The notes below the pieces were generated by a model. That model did no database searches. It saw nothing but the letters and a program-made list of their open reading frames with translations, and was not told the origin of the DNA. Shown piece by piece: positions 13,333 through 26,200 of a stretch of 64,000 bases of DNA. The DNA is from Apus apus. Its lineage: Eukaryota > Chordata > Aves > Apodiformes > Apodidae. Position 1 is the first letter of the stretch, and the number at the start of each line of letters is the position of its first letter. A program made the translations under genes and the position numbers. The DNA lies in contig NC_067283.1 of assembly GCF_020740795.1 (NCBI RefSeq), positions 116,069,206 through 116,133,205 on the forward strand, in the 5' to 3' direction.

Positions 13333-15069
13333 ATTAATTTCATTAAATACACAGTTCATGTGTACACACTCCATTTAACATGAAGTATTTTTTGGAACAG
13401 AAACATGACCCAGGCCAAATACTCCATGCCTCACTAGATTGCCAAATGTACACGTTTTGCTTTTTCTCTGTCCTAGTGGAATTAACCTGTACAAAGTGGG
13501 GTAGGAGTGGGCACTAAGGGTACAGTCACAGACATGCACATGCAGAGCCAACTACTCTGATAACTAAAGGAATTTTCTTTCACACTAGACATGCATGCTC
13601 AAATTCCTTTTAGGCAGAGAAAGGGGTTCAGTCAGTGTCTCTCAGCTCTTAGAAGTCCAGCAACTTTGAACCGCATTTCAATGAACTCTATGCACTTGTT
13701 TATGCCATTATATCTTATGCAGATGGACATCAGCCTACATCAGGGAGAAAGGAGAAGATGGTGCCTATTTCACCAATTTTCAGCAGACTTTAGGCCTCCA
13801 AGGCACTCAGCTGTTTCAGGATTTAGGTGGTGGTGTACACAGGCAATGATGCAGAAGTATCTGCTTACAGAGTTAGGTAGAGTTGTCTACAAACACCAAG
13901 AACTGGAAGTCGCTCAGCTTAGATGGCTTTGTTTATCTAACATGGTTCATGCTAGGGAGCATAAGTACCATCTTTTTATACAATACTATGCACTATCACT
14001 ATGCATCATTAATGTTGAAAAGAATAGCCATCTTGAATAAAGTGTTAGTTGATCATGACCCTCCTGAGAGAAATGTGAAGGATGGAGCAAGACTATACCT
14101 TCCAAAGGGGTTACACTATGCCAGCATTTTAAACCTGCACTTTTTCAAGCATTCAAGATTCAGAAAGCCACCTTGGATGGTAGTCTCACTTGGTCTGAGA
14201 AATTACTACCCTTCCTAGCACAGTGACTAGGAGCTGGATTCAAAGGCCAGTGGTGTTAATTGGTGCTTTGATCGTGGTCTCAGAACACATAAAGAACCAC
14301 CTTGGTACACCTACTAAGACTTTCTTCCCTTTTTGTCTGCCTGGTAGTGAGGCAGTATAATTTAATTCTAATTGTCAAGTCTATAATACCTCCAGAGGTC
14401 CTGTCTGGGCCTGGACGATTGTAATGCAGCACAGAAGTCTATTTAACATCCCAGACATGTGCTTTGTGCCATTACCAAAAAGGCAGAGATTTGCAGAAAG
14501 TCTCCTTGCCACTGGGCAGGAGAACACTATGTGGGAGTGTGAGACAGGAACCAATCTTTCTCATTTTTCTGCTCTCCTGGGAACATTGTCCAGCTTCTGC
14601 CCCAGTTCACCTCTCTGAACAGACCTAGGGGAACTTTCTGCTGCTAAGCAACAGCAAGCTCTCCACATGTGCAGGAATGGCAGCTTTTCCCCATAGGTCT
14701 CAGCTCTGCTAAGCACCTTCCTGTGGCCCCAACAGCACCACAATCCTGTTCTCCCATTGCAGCAGCAGTGGCTATGGGCTTCAAGGGCAGCACCATCACC
14801 ATAGGAAGGGCTTTCTTCACACCGTGCAGACTTCAGTTCCTCCCTCTCTTTTTGATGCCGAGAGAATGGCTGTGGGCCAGAAACAGGGAAGAGGTTTTGG
14901 GAAGGGCTGGGGTCTTGACAAGAAAATGGAGCCCTGAACGGGAACAAGTAGAAACCGCTGCTAGAGAAAAAGCCTGCAGGGCCCGAATGACAGCCATTTC
15001 TGTCTTTTCCTATTGTGGGCTCATACTCCAGTAAGGTGAATTCCTCTCTGTAGGACTATGGCACTCAGC
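13333..15069. other. Non-coding DNA upstream of the CpG island
   Basis: No recognised exon. The longest frame is a 149-codon open frame at 13,591-14,040 (plus) with no recognisable domain. Overlapping open frames on both strands and no flanking splice or promoter evidence make it a probable chance frame. GC content rises towards 15,000. Confidence 0.55.
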
Positions 15070-15699
15070 CGGAAGGGTCATGGTGCCCTGCTGCTGCCAG
15101 AGCGAAGCGGGCGGGCTGCTCCACCCTGGGCAGTTTCAGGACCCTGGACAGCGCCGGGGGCTGGGGGGGCTCCACTCGGCTCCACTCGGGACCCGCAGCC
15201 GCCCCAGCTCCTCCCGCCAATGGGGGCTGGCTTCTTGGGTGGAGTGTCTTGGGTTGTGGGGCGCACTTTGCATGTGGGTTGGAAGCAGCCAACCTCGCCC
15301 CCGTGCTCCTCCGGCATTTTGTCCAGCTCTGAACCCCAAAAGGCACCGACTGGGGACGAGAAGTCTCCTCCGCTCCTGACCTGAAGGGCTGGCTTAGAAA
15401 AGTTAAAAACACCTGGGGGAAAGGTGAGCGGCAGCCCTGACCAGGCAGGGACCGGCCGTTGGGGATTAAGTCTGCCTCCCCCATATTTGCATCGCAGTCG
15501 AGGGGTTCCGCTCGGGGCTGGGCTGTGAGAGCGCCCGCCTGCCCCCCCGGTAATGCTTATTTTCTGTTTCTCTTTCTCTCTCTCTCTCCCCGCCCCGTCC
15601 CCCTGCTCCCACACCTCCCCCGCACGCCGCAGCCTCCGAGGCCTGCCGGGCCCCTCGCCCCGCTGCCAGCTCTGCTCTCCAGCCCTTTCCTGCGGCCGC

Positions 15700-15992
15700 A
15701 GCTCCCCGCCCGCCGGCCTTGCCCGCGCTTCGTCTCGGCGCCCCGTCGAGACACCCCGGGGTCCCGCTTCGGCCCCGCGGGTCTAGCGGTGCTGCTGGCC
15801 GGGAGCGGGGCAGCGCCCCCCTGCCCGCTCGCCGTCCTGCTGCGGAGCCGCTGGGCTGAGCCGCCGCCGGCCCCCGCCCAGACCCCGGCGCCGCCACCGC
15901 CCAGCCGCCTCCCCCCGGAGCGCCGGAGATGCCCGGCGTGCCACGGAGCCGCGCCGCCGCAGCCCCGCGCTACCCCCGAGCCGCCCGGCGCT
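15700..15992 (+). other. RGS20: Candidate alternative first exon of RGS20
   Basis: The sequence before 15,993 ends ggcgct and is followed by the consensus-like donor GTGAGT. The 11 bases after the GTG (agtaccgctcg) are the same as those after the donor at 17,298. Splicing to the acceptor at 30,960 would supply a leader for the internal ATG at 30,963. The open frame running into this donor in phase 0 contains no ATG, and the ATG at 15,929 would enter the next exon out of frame, so I infer a non-coding leader exon if it is used. The left boundary is arbitrary. Confidence 0.35.
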
Positions 15993-17194
15993 GTGAGTAC
16001 CGCTCGTGGGGCCGCGTCCGTCCCTTCCTCCTCCTCCCCGCACAGGGGAAGCCGCTGTCCGCCCACGTCCCCCCAGCTGCCACCGGCGTGGGAGCCTCGG
16101 CGGCGCTGGGTGAGCGCCCCCGCTGCGAGCCCCCGGCTCCAGAGGCAAAGCCCGGCATTCCCCGTCTGCCATCCCCATCGCTTCCCGGGGCCGCTGCCTC
16201 CGGCAAGGTGGCACTTGCGGCCGCCGTGCTCCGCACCAGGTGCGGGGGCGGGAAAGGAGCAGCCCCGACGGCCGGGCTGCCCGCCAGGTCTCCCGGTAAC
16301 CGGGAGCCGAACTCCGAAGGCAGGGACAAGCAGGGTGTTCATGCACCGGATCAGTCTCGTTTTTACGGGAAGACCCTATCGCTCCCGTAAGCCGTCCCGT
16401 CCCGATAACCCTTGTCCCGCCGACGGGCGCGCTGCGCCCTCCGGGCAGACGGCATTTAGGGCTGCCGGGGGACCGTGGTGGTGGGACGTTATCGGCGAGA
16501 CAGCATCCCTAAACGTGGCGGTGGTGGTCGGGGCGCTGCTGAGAAGGCCGCCCCGGAGGCGCGGGGGTGAACGCCGAGCCCCAGCGGCCCCTGCCCGCCG
16601 GCGGTAGCCGGGTAACACCGTGCTCGACTGAAACGGGGGACCCGGGAGAGCGCGGCGGCAGTGAGCCGCGCGCCTCAGGAAACCGGGAGGCGGCTGAGGG
16701 GCGGGAGGGAAGATGCATCCCTGCAGTTACTTAAAATGCAAGCGTGCTCCAGTCCCGGGTTTTCTAAGCACGGCTTTCCTTTAAAGCATCTATGAACATG
16801 AAAGCACCAGCACCGAGCCCAGCGGCGGCATCGCCGCCTCTTCAAGCCCTTCCCACCCCCTCCCCTGAGCGCACGCACACACGCACACTCTCACGCCGGT
16901 TTCTCCGGCACTTCTTCCCCCGGCGCCGGCCCCATGGCTCCCCCCGCGCCCTCCCCAGCCCCCCGCCGCTGTGCGGCTGCTGCGGCGGCTGCTCCCGTTG
17001 CAAACCGCCCCTGAGCCGCAGCGGGCCCTGGTACTCGTCTTGCCGGGGGCGGCGCGGCGGCAGCCCGCCCCGTCGTGCCGGGGCCGGGGAGGGCAGCGCG
17101 GACGGTCGGACTCGCTCCCCCCGGCTCCGGCCACGGCAAGCGAAGCTCACGGGCGTCCGCGACCGGCACCGTGACACCAGCTGGCGAGGGCCGT

Positions 17195-17204
17195 GCGCAT
17201 GCGC
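17195..17204 (+). promoter_or_regulatory. NRF1-type palindrome GCGCATGCGC
   Basis: A perfect 10-bp palindrome matching the NRF1 consensus, flanked by further GC. Its central ATG is the proposed RGS20 start codon (17,199-17,201). NRF1 sites usually lie close to transcription starts in CpG-island promoters, so transcription may begin close to here. Confidence 0.7.
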
Positions 17205-17297
17205 GGGGCTAGCGAGCCGCCGTCCGCGGTCGCCCTGCCCGCCGCTACCGGAGGGGAAGTGGGCGAGGACTCCCGGCGGGGCTCCGCCGCCGACACC
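17199..17297 (+). CDS. RGS20: RGS20 candidate coding exon 1
   Basis: The ATG at 17,199 opens a 33-codon exon ending GACACC before a perfect GTAAGT donor at 17,298 (phase 0). An in-frame TGA at 17,172-17,174 lies upstream, so this is the first ATG of the frame. The peptide starts MRGASEPPSA and is rich in Gly, Ala and Ser. From memory, the human short isoform begins with a comparable exon of about 24 residues (MRTADGGEPAG...), also in phase 0 before MGSERMEM. The exon lies in the CpG island. The assignment rests on splice phase and weak similarity. The alternative is translation starting at 30,963 after a non-coding leader. Confidence 0.55.
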
Positions 17298-20200
17298 GTA
17301 AGTACCGCTCGGTCCCGCCCGGCGGCCGCCGAGCACCGGAGCCCCGCGCCCCGAGGGCCGCCGCCGAGGCCGCCCCGGGCGCAGCGGGACGGGACGGGCG
17401 GCGCTGCTGGCGACGACTCCCGCAGCCGAGGTGGGCGAGGAGCCGCGTCCGCCCTTCCCTCTGGTGAGAGGGACCCGCAGCAAAAGGCTCTTCGCCGCAT
17501 CCCCCGGAGGGTCGGGAGCCGCCCGCCGGGAGCGCCCCGCGCTGGGTCTCGCATCGCCCCGTCCCACCTCACGGGGCTCCCGGCGTCGCTCCCACTGGGT
17601 CCCCAGCGCGGGGCCTGGGTAGCACCAGGATGCCCAGGCCCCGGAGTGAGGGCAGCGACCTTCCCCTGTGGTCTCGGCCCCGCCGCTGTGGCCGCTCCCC
17701 GGGGCGCGCTGCCCTCACCCCAGCGTGGGTAACACCTCGGCTGGGCTCCCGCCGTGCCTCCAGGGGCCCTTCCGCCTCTTTTCACAAGTGAGGGTGAAGC
17801 TAAGACAGCATCCGTCACTTCGTGACCGAAGCCCCACCGCACCTCGGCTCCCCTGCAAAGTTAGAGAGATGAGTAGCAGCACGGGAGGGTTGCCATACAG
17901 ACTCTTCCAGTATCAGTCTGCCCCCTGGTGCTCTCACCCTTGGGTGAGAGAAGGAGCTCGTTCTACACTCTGTCATTAGTTACATGTCAGTAGGTAAGAA
18001 GGGCAGGTCATGAAAACTGGACACAACTGCAGAAAGTGAAATAAGATTATCCTTGTACATGCGAGTAAGCATTACAATAATTTAATACCAATGTCATTTA
18101 CTTGATGCAGCTGTTCCGTTGTTTGCTTTCTGCTGTTGAAAAACATAAGCTCAGAACTTTTCATACTGTGCTGTCACTGTGATGTCCCAGCGAGGGGTCT
18201 CCTTGTACCTCTGTGCCCACTGCACAAGCAGAGCAGCAGCTCCCGTGCTCTGCTGAGCTACGCAGCGTGGTGCCAGTTATACCATTGCTACCCTACAGGA
18301 CCAAAAACCAGGAAGCGCTAGTTCGACTAAACGAAGCACCAAAATCACCATCAGCTAGGAGAGTCCTGGTTGTGGTCAGGTTAAAATTAGGAATGCCATG
18401 CTAAAATTAGGGGTGCCGTTCTAAAGTAAAAGCATGGTTAAGCCAGCTGAGTGTAAAAGTAGCACTGTGTTTTGTAAAATGCTCTAACATGAGAGAGCAG
18501 TTACTTTATTTCCCCTGGAATTTCTTATCTACATCCCCCCCATATCAGTACTTGTTCTTGATATCTTTGCTCTGGGTCTCAAATACTTAAGCATGGAAGT
18601 GTTGCCTCAGCTGTTACACAGCTCTTGATCCTTTGGAAAGAGTTTTTCAGAGTGAGTAGTGACGTTTGAGGACTCAGTTTAAAGTACCACTAGGAAAGAG
18701 TTTTCAGAGTATAAGTTCGTGTATCTCCTGAGGCCCAGGTCACAAGTTTATGACCTTGAAGCACAGGCAGCTGCCAGTACTCAGTCACTTCTCAAAATGA
18801 ATCTCCTCTTTTCATCACTAAAAGTTATCCCAAGAAGGCAGCAGGTCTTGGAAATCCTGTGGAGACCTCCTGGCATGCAGAAGCAACAGAGCAGCCTTCG
18901 CTAGAGCTTCATTACTTTTAACTTTCTGTGTATTGGCATGGTTCAAAATTTGTCATAGCCAGGTGAAGCGAAGAAGGGGGAGGGCCACGATGATGATCAG
19001 AAGGCTGGAGCACCTCTCCTACAAAAACAGGCTGAGAGAGTTGGGACTGTTAACCCTGGAGAGGAGAAGGCTCAGGGAGACCTTATAGCGGCCTTCCAGT
19101 ACCTGAAGGGGGCCTATGGGAAAGCTGGGGAGGGGCTTTTTACTAGGGTGTGTAGTGATTGGATAAGGGGTAATGGTTTTAAACTGGAAGAGGGTAGATT
19201 TAGGTTGGATATTGGGAAGAAATTCTTCAGTGTAAGGGTGATGAGGCACTGGAACAGGTTGCCCAAGAAGGTTGTGGATGCCCCCTCCCTAGAAGTGTTC
19301 AAGGACAGGTTGGATGTTGACACTGAACCTAGTCTACTGAGAGGTGTCGCTACCCATGCAGGGGTGTTGGAACTAGATGATCTTTAAGGTCCCTTCCAAC
19401 CCAAACCATTCTTTGATTCGGTGAATTAAGTCCGGAGCATGGCATGACCGAAACACCAGTGTACCTTACTTCAGCTTTACATTGTCTTTGGTACCACCCC
19501 TCCTGGCTGACACTGCTCCACTGGGCAGTAGAGCTGGGCATGCAGGGCAGAGGGCAGCTGCCGGGGTGCCAGAGCAGCCAGATGCCAGCGTAGTACAACC
19601 CGAAGTGAATCGCGACAGTCGGAATCAATAGGAAATGGTAGGTGAATCACTACTTACCGCTCTGCCGGGTGAGTCATCTCGGTTCCAACCGGTGTTCGGA
19701 CCAGTACAATGTCAGCCCGCTCGTTGCACAGTTCGATATGAGTCAGATCTCAGCACCGAGTACAATATGAAATGAGTCACTGACTAATACCGCACCATGT
19801 GACTCCAGTACCCAGGGCGAGTTGTCAGAGCTTCTGTGTGATATGAGTCACTTCATAGTACAGTAAAATGGGCTTTTTGGAGACCATTCATAATTAAGCA
19901 CGATGCAACCAAGCGCTCGGTAGGAGACGATGGGAGTGAGCAGAGCAATATGCTATGTGTAATGGTTTTATTGTTTGCATAGTAAAGAAGTTTGTAAAGT
20001 ATTAGGCTGAATGGGTTAATTTTTTTTTAAATACTTTTTGAGAGCAAGCTGCATAAAAATAGAAGCCAGTACTTCCTCTGATATTAAATCCAGCCAAAGC
20101 AGGGCTGAAGCTGCTGTAGTACTCACCGCATTTGAGAAGCCTGGGTTTGTGGGTTGTTTTTTTGTTGTTTTTGCTTCCGAGAGACCTGATCTGCCAGTGT

Positions 20201-23200
20201 GAACTGACACAGATCCACTGAGGTTGACTCCAGCTGCCTCAAAAGGCAAGGTGAGAGATGGTGACAGTCTGTGCTGTGCAGACTAGAAGGACTTGAACAC
20301 TGATTTAAGGTAATTGCAGTTGGCAATGACCTGTCGCTGTCATAGCACCCACATAAAGTCCAGTTGCTGGACTGGAGCAACAGGTTGCTTTTCTCTTCAA
20401 CTGGTAAAACAATTCTCCCATGTCTTTCCCATATTACAGGAGAATTAATGACAGGAGTAACCCTGCAAATTGCATGTTAGAGTAACATTTTCAGTGAAGT
20501 CTTTTCTGATAAAATCCAAACTAAATACTTGACAACACTACCAGAGGAGATACAGGGCACTCCTCTCAAAAAATTTTACACAAAAATCGTACTGAAACCT
20601 CAAGTAACAATGTTTCTTAACAAGAAAGTTAAATTTTACTAAGAAAAATACTTCAGTGCTGGAAGGTTTTGTTTGCAGGCAGCAGGCTGATCTGGCAGCC
20701 AAATGCACAGCAATGAATACCAAGAAAAAGGAGCAGAAGACATTTAAGGTCTTGGTGGAAAAGACCTGTTACAGGTGACATGATCAAAGCACCATTACTT
20801 GGTACTGTGTGGGTATGGTACACTTTCAGCCATTTCTTTTGAAATTTAAAGTAATGCTTTAATCTGAATAGTGAACACAGCTCCCCCGAGTTGCTGCTCC
20901 TCTGAAAAAATGAATTAAATAAAACGGGTAAAGGCACTTAATTTCTGGACATTTTGCGTAAAAGCATCCCAGAATTGTTATTTAAACTCATAGAAGGATA
21001 CTGCTTTCTCTTGTGATTTTATTCACTTAAGCCTTTGATAATTGGGGCACAGCAGTGACACAAACAGCTCTTTATTCTATGTAGCGTCCAGTCTCCTCTC
21101 TGCTAACCTCTGTCTGGTATTTGTAAACTATCACCCATTTAAGTCAGCCCACCACAAGATGCCAAATCTCTAATAATACAAAAAAAACAACCTCATAAGA
21201 GTTCTTGCTCTTCACTCACGAAGTGGGCAGTCTGGTAACTAGGCCTAAAGCATGTGCATATGTGTGGGTGCCTTCATTAACATAGATTATAATTCTTTTC
21301 TATCTAAAATAGTTCACTGCTTGATGCAGAAAGCTTGCATGTCAGATTTGTCAATGAAGAGTAAGAAGCACGTGCATCAACCTTCCTGCTCCTGTTTCGA
21401 TTGACAAACTGCCACAGGCTTCAATGGGAGTATGTTGCAGCACCAAGCATTTCTAAATTAACAAAAATACAGATTCAGATATTTCCTTTGAGCTTGACCC
21501 CAGTTACAAGCCTCTTATGACAGTAGTAGACAAGGACAGAACCTCTTTCTGCCAGCTCACTGGTTGTCATCACTGGGGGGACCCAAAGGGAGGGCAGCAA
21601 TTGCAAGAGGGTGGTAGCCTCACCTCAAGTAAACTGAAACCAATAGGTGATTTTCATTGTTTTAATGGAGTCTGGATCAGGCCCGAAGAACTTCCTGAAA
21701 AATACCTGGCCTGTGCTGACCCACATCTTTGTGCTCACTCCAGTGGGCTGCTAGCCAGCGTTACAGCACAGGGCTTCACCAGCTGTGTGGTTACTGTGAA
21801 AGCTTCACACTGTGGCCATGAAATCAGACCCAAGCACAAGCTAAGGCTTACAGCCCTGTCTGATTGTAGCCTGGACAGGGAGGAAACACTATTTGTATTT
21901 GTAAGTAACAGATTCATTGTGCTTTAAGCTCAAAAGTGTCATTGTGCTTTAGCATAAAATGAGGCTAGAAGTACAAAACTTAAGTCTAGTGTTTGGGGTT
22001 TTTTTTCTCTGTGTATTCTTGTGCTGGGTTTTTTTGTTTTGTTTAAAACTGACCTTCATGGCTTAGATTTTAAATATTACTCCTTTGGGAAGGCTGTTTT
22101 CTTGGTAACTCATCTTTCTACTGAGAAATTTGCAAATACTATAAATGTTACAACTAAGCCAAATATCATCTGAGGTGCTTTTAACCAGGGAAATAATTTT
22201 CATTCCTGACCTCCACACTCCTTTGTGTTCATAAGGTTACATACCAAAGTGCCTCATAATCTGAATGTCAGATATGCATGCCTTGGAGTGGAAAAGGTAT
22301 GATAGACATACTTACTCCAGTACTTCAGCATTACTCTGAAGACATAGAGTAATTTTTCTACTGTTGTCAAAAGTACCTTTTCAGATGCTTGCCTAAATCC
22401 CTGGACTTTTTTTTTTTTTCATTACTTATTAGCAGTAATATGAGTGTGAATTTTTAATATGAATCATAGATTCTATCTAGCTGGGTAAGAAGCAAGAATA
22501 TGTGCCATCGTTTTTCTTTTATTTTTGGTTCATTGCTTTTTAGGGACATTTTCATAATGGACTACATTTTTTGTTACCATTAAACAAAGAAGGATCTCTT
22601 CCTGGGATATCCAGAAACTGCACCTAGGCATCTGGCATAGATGCTACATTAGACTGAATTGAAATAGTGAACTAACCAGAGACAAGCTGGTCAGTTCAGC
22701 TCCTAGTTCCCTCTCTCAATTATTTGACTAAATAGTTCTTTCAATATAGAATTTGGACAGTTTTGTAGATTTCTTCAGGCCCCGTGTGCCCAGACCCGTC
22801 CTTGTGTGTTTCAATGTGTTGATTAACATCTGGAGCAGTCACTTGGTAAGGAGTCAGAAGAAACTCCCTGGAGATGCAGGAATGATCATGTAGGACAGTC
22901 TTTTGTATGGTAGTTAGGAGATGTTTTATATGTAGCTCAGTATAATCACTGGGGATGGATCATCCACATGCAGGAGTGGTCCCAAGGAGCACAGACCAGC
23001 TGGATACAAGAACTATGCAATATAGGAAGATTCAGGGAGTCTCACCTCGTCCAGCTGACACCACCTCTATGAGGATCTTTGTAACAGAAACTCCCGTTGC
23101 CATCTGGGCATTGTCCTGTTCAAGGATTTGATTCCCCATGGTGACATGATATTAGCAAAGTCAGATCCAGTTGACTACCCACAAACCAGCAGCATGTCAG

Positions 23201-26200
23201 TTCTTCCCTATCCATTTGAACCAGAAAGTATTTTTTTTTCTTTTCCTATTAAATTGTGGTTACCCAGGCCCTCACCAAGCAGACCCAGGTGTCTTTGACA
23301 CAGCTGTCATTACTTTGGGTAGCCAAAATCATAGAAGTGGGCACAGAGATACATTTCATGTTACATGAAGCAGTTGGCTAAAACTGTAGCCAGACTGGGG
23401 TTAAACCATGCTGGAGATGGTAGCAGTTAAAGTCCTTTGATTAAAGGTGTCTCACCTCATTCCATCTATAGCCTAAAAGTATTTCAGGATTCCTTACAAA
23501 ACAGGTACCAAATAGCAGTCCATCTCCAGTTTTTAAATCCTCTGTGTTTTCTTCTCAAACCCATTTTCAAATAAGGCGTGTAGCTGCTCCAGATGGTGGG
23601 GACAGAGAAGGCAGACCCCATCCAGTACAGAGGGTTCTCACACAATTTGTTCTTTCTTATGGCACCTTCTGAGAGGTCTGGAAAACTGAGAAGATAAAGG
23701 AGGCACAGGGAGTTCAGAGCAGCGAAATTTTGATTTTGATGTCAGGGAGATAACTTAGCGAAAGAAAAGTAATTTTTGATTGGATTGTTCTTCCTCAGCT
23801 AGACAAATTTTAGGGTATGGATCTCTCCTGTAATTAAGCAACCTAGTAAGGAAGTTTAAGGTAATAGAGCATTAAACTAGAACAAGAGTCTAGGAAGCAT
23901 CCGAGATTTTTGAAATCCAGGTGTATTAGGAGATAAACCTCTCACAAACTAGGCTGATAAATCCCTCCATCAAGCCCCAGAGTTAAGTTCCCCTACTGGT
24001 CCTTCCTCTCTTGCCTTGAAGAAGCAATATAATGTTGTCTACCTTAAAGAGGGAAAGCACTAGAGCTTAGGTATGACTACTCAAATGACTTAAGAAAAAA
24101 AAACCACAACAAAAACCAAAACACCCAAAGAAAAAAACAAGCAAACCAACCAAACTGAGCAGTAATTTGAGCTTGAACCCATGAGATGTTGATCTTCCTG
24201 AACTTGCAAGGACCTCAATGAAAACAGAAGAAAAGCGTCTTCTAGGTCTGAATCTTTAACTATTTAAATACAAATATCTAAAAATCTAATCATACTTAAA
24301 TTATGTTAAAAAAGATAAAAACATTAATTTCCTTTATAGGCAAAACAGAAAGAATTATCTCAAAAAGTACATATAAAACTATTCAATTAGAGCAGAAATA
24401 GAGAATGATAGTTTATGCACATTAATACACATTCATCCTCTGCATTCTCTTAGTAAGATGGAGAAAGTCAGATTCAGTGATAAAACTCTCACTATTTGTA
24501 ACCATCCCTGCAAATACATTCCAGAGGCAGGAGTTTTTTAAACAAAACTTTTATATATTTTTTTGAAAAAAGGCATTCCAGACAATTTGAAACACTTTCT
24601 AGCACCACCTGCTATCAAGTCCAACCCAAGTTATGAACTCACAGTTCTCTGTAGCATAAATATAAGTACCAGGTCAGATTCTTAGCTGGTATAAACCCCC
24701 TTCTCTTTGCTGGCCATAGTGAAGTGATGTAGTTCTTCAGCAGCTTAAAATTTGACTCACACCACATGTAATCAGCCTTAATACTTCAAAATTGAATGTA
24801 TAAAAACTAGAATGGAATTTTCTCTCATCACAATGAGATTTTGGTGTTCCCAAAAACCCATCCTCTTTTCTAATGGATATACTTGTATTTGATTGTCCGT
24901 GGAAATAAAGCAAAATACTTGACGCGGGGCAGTAACAAATCCATTTAAAACCTGCTGCTGATTGCATGCCATGCAAACTGAAAACCTTAGAAAGAGCACC
25001 TCCCTCTTGTTTTTATTTCGGTGTGTCAGCTGACCAAATAAACCACTGTCCTGGGAGGCTGCTGTGACAACAAGCTATATTTACACATTGCCATTTTCAA
25101 AGTGCACACCTGGTAATAAAGAACATAATGTTTTAACAGAATTATATAATACGATCATAGAATGGTAGGGGTTGGAAGGGACCTCTAGAAATCATGGAGC
25201 CCAACCTCCCTGCCAAAGCAGGACCATCTAGGGCAGGTCACACAGAATTGCATCCAGATGGGTCTTGAAAGTCCCCAGAGAAGGAGACTCTACAACCTCT
25301 CTGGGCAGCTTGTTCCAGTGCTCTGTCACACTTCGAGTAAAGAAGTTTTTCCTTATGTTGAGGAGGAACTTCCTGTGTTTCATCTTATACCCACTGTTCT
25401 TTGTCCTATTACTGGGCACCAGTGAAAAGAGACTGGCCCCTTTTGACACCCACCCCTCAGATATTTATATACATCAGTAAGATTCTCTGTCAGCCTTCTC
25501 TTCTCAAGACTAAACAGCCCCAGTTGTCTCAGCCTTTCTTCATAGGAGAGATACTCAAGCCCCTGAATGGCCCTTATTTTGACTGATGGAAGAACATTTG
25601 CACTGATGTTTACAGAAACTGTACCTAGTTTATTCTTTTTTCTATCTTCATTATAACATTTCTCTACAAGAAGAAAACTTTTCAGTTCAATTGTTGTGGG
25701 TTCTTTCCCACTTCAATGCCATATCGACTAAAACACATTCTCCTGTCAGATCTGAGCAAGCTACCTGACAGCACCAGGTGTAGGAGGATGGCTGTACTCC
25801 TTGTATTCCTCGGGAATGCACCCTTTTGTTCTGCAGCCAAATAACAGCTCTGACCTATCCCTCACCCTTGAATGCACTTAGTTTTTATTTGTGCCTCAGC
25901 TCTCAGGGTTCCTCAAGCTCCAAAATCTTCCAGCTGGTTGCTACAACTGATGTTTTCCTATCCAGCTGCTTACAATTATTTCTATGCAACATCAAACAGG
26001 TTACGTGGAGCAGTTTAGGCCACCTCTTATGCTGCTTATGAAATGCAACAGCAAGTGGGAGAGCAATACCTATGTGCCTCTTACCCTACTTCCCCACTCC
26101 ACCACCTCTGGGTCTGCCAAATGTATTCTCAACTAGGATAGGGAAAGAAACAAATTTATATAAATGGAAGAATCAACATATGTAATTTCCTTTAACAACT

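Larger units (their letters stand above)
15070..17780. promoter_or_regulatory. RGS20: CpG island, putative RGS20 promoter region
   Basis: About 2.7 kb of dense CpG and very high GC, in sharp contrast to the AT-rich flanks. It contains GC-box-like sites (for example gtgcgggggcggga near 16,239 and gaggggcgggag near 16,696), a CT-rich run at about 15,564-15,590, and an NRF1-type palindrome at 17,195-17,204. Two candidate splice donors lie inside it (15,993 and 17,298), both on the plus strand and both upstream of recognised RGS20 exons. Long open frames here on both strands are an effect of few AT-rich stop codons, not evidence of genes. Confidence 0.85.

Noticed and set aside
1..15000. ATP6V1H exons expected on the minus strand by synteny
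   Set aside because: I looked for recognisable ATP6V1H peptides in the left part of the window and found none; the gene probably lies further left.
15557..16342. 261-codon minus-strand open frame in the CpG island
   Set aside because: Gly/Arg/Ala-rich low-complexity translation, no domain, and overlapping frames of similar length on both strands.
15459..16607. 382-codon open frame across the CpG island
   Set aside because: It has no ATG before the donor at 15,993, is Pro/Arg/Ala-rich, and has long counterparts in several frames on both strands: the expected effect of high GC.
17147..17842. 231-codon minus-strand open frame at the CpG island edge
   Set aside because: GC-driven frame antisense to the proposed RGS20 first exon; no recognisable domain or conserved motif.
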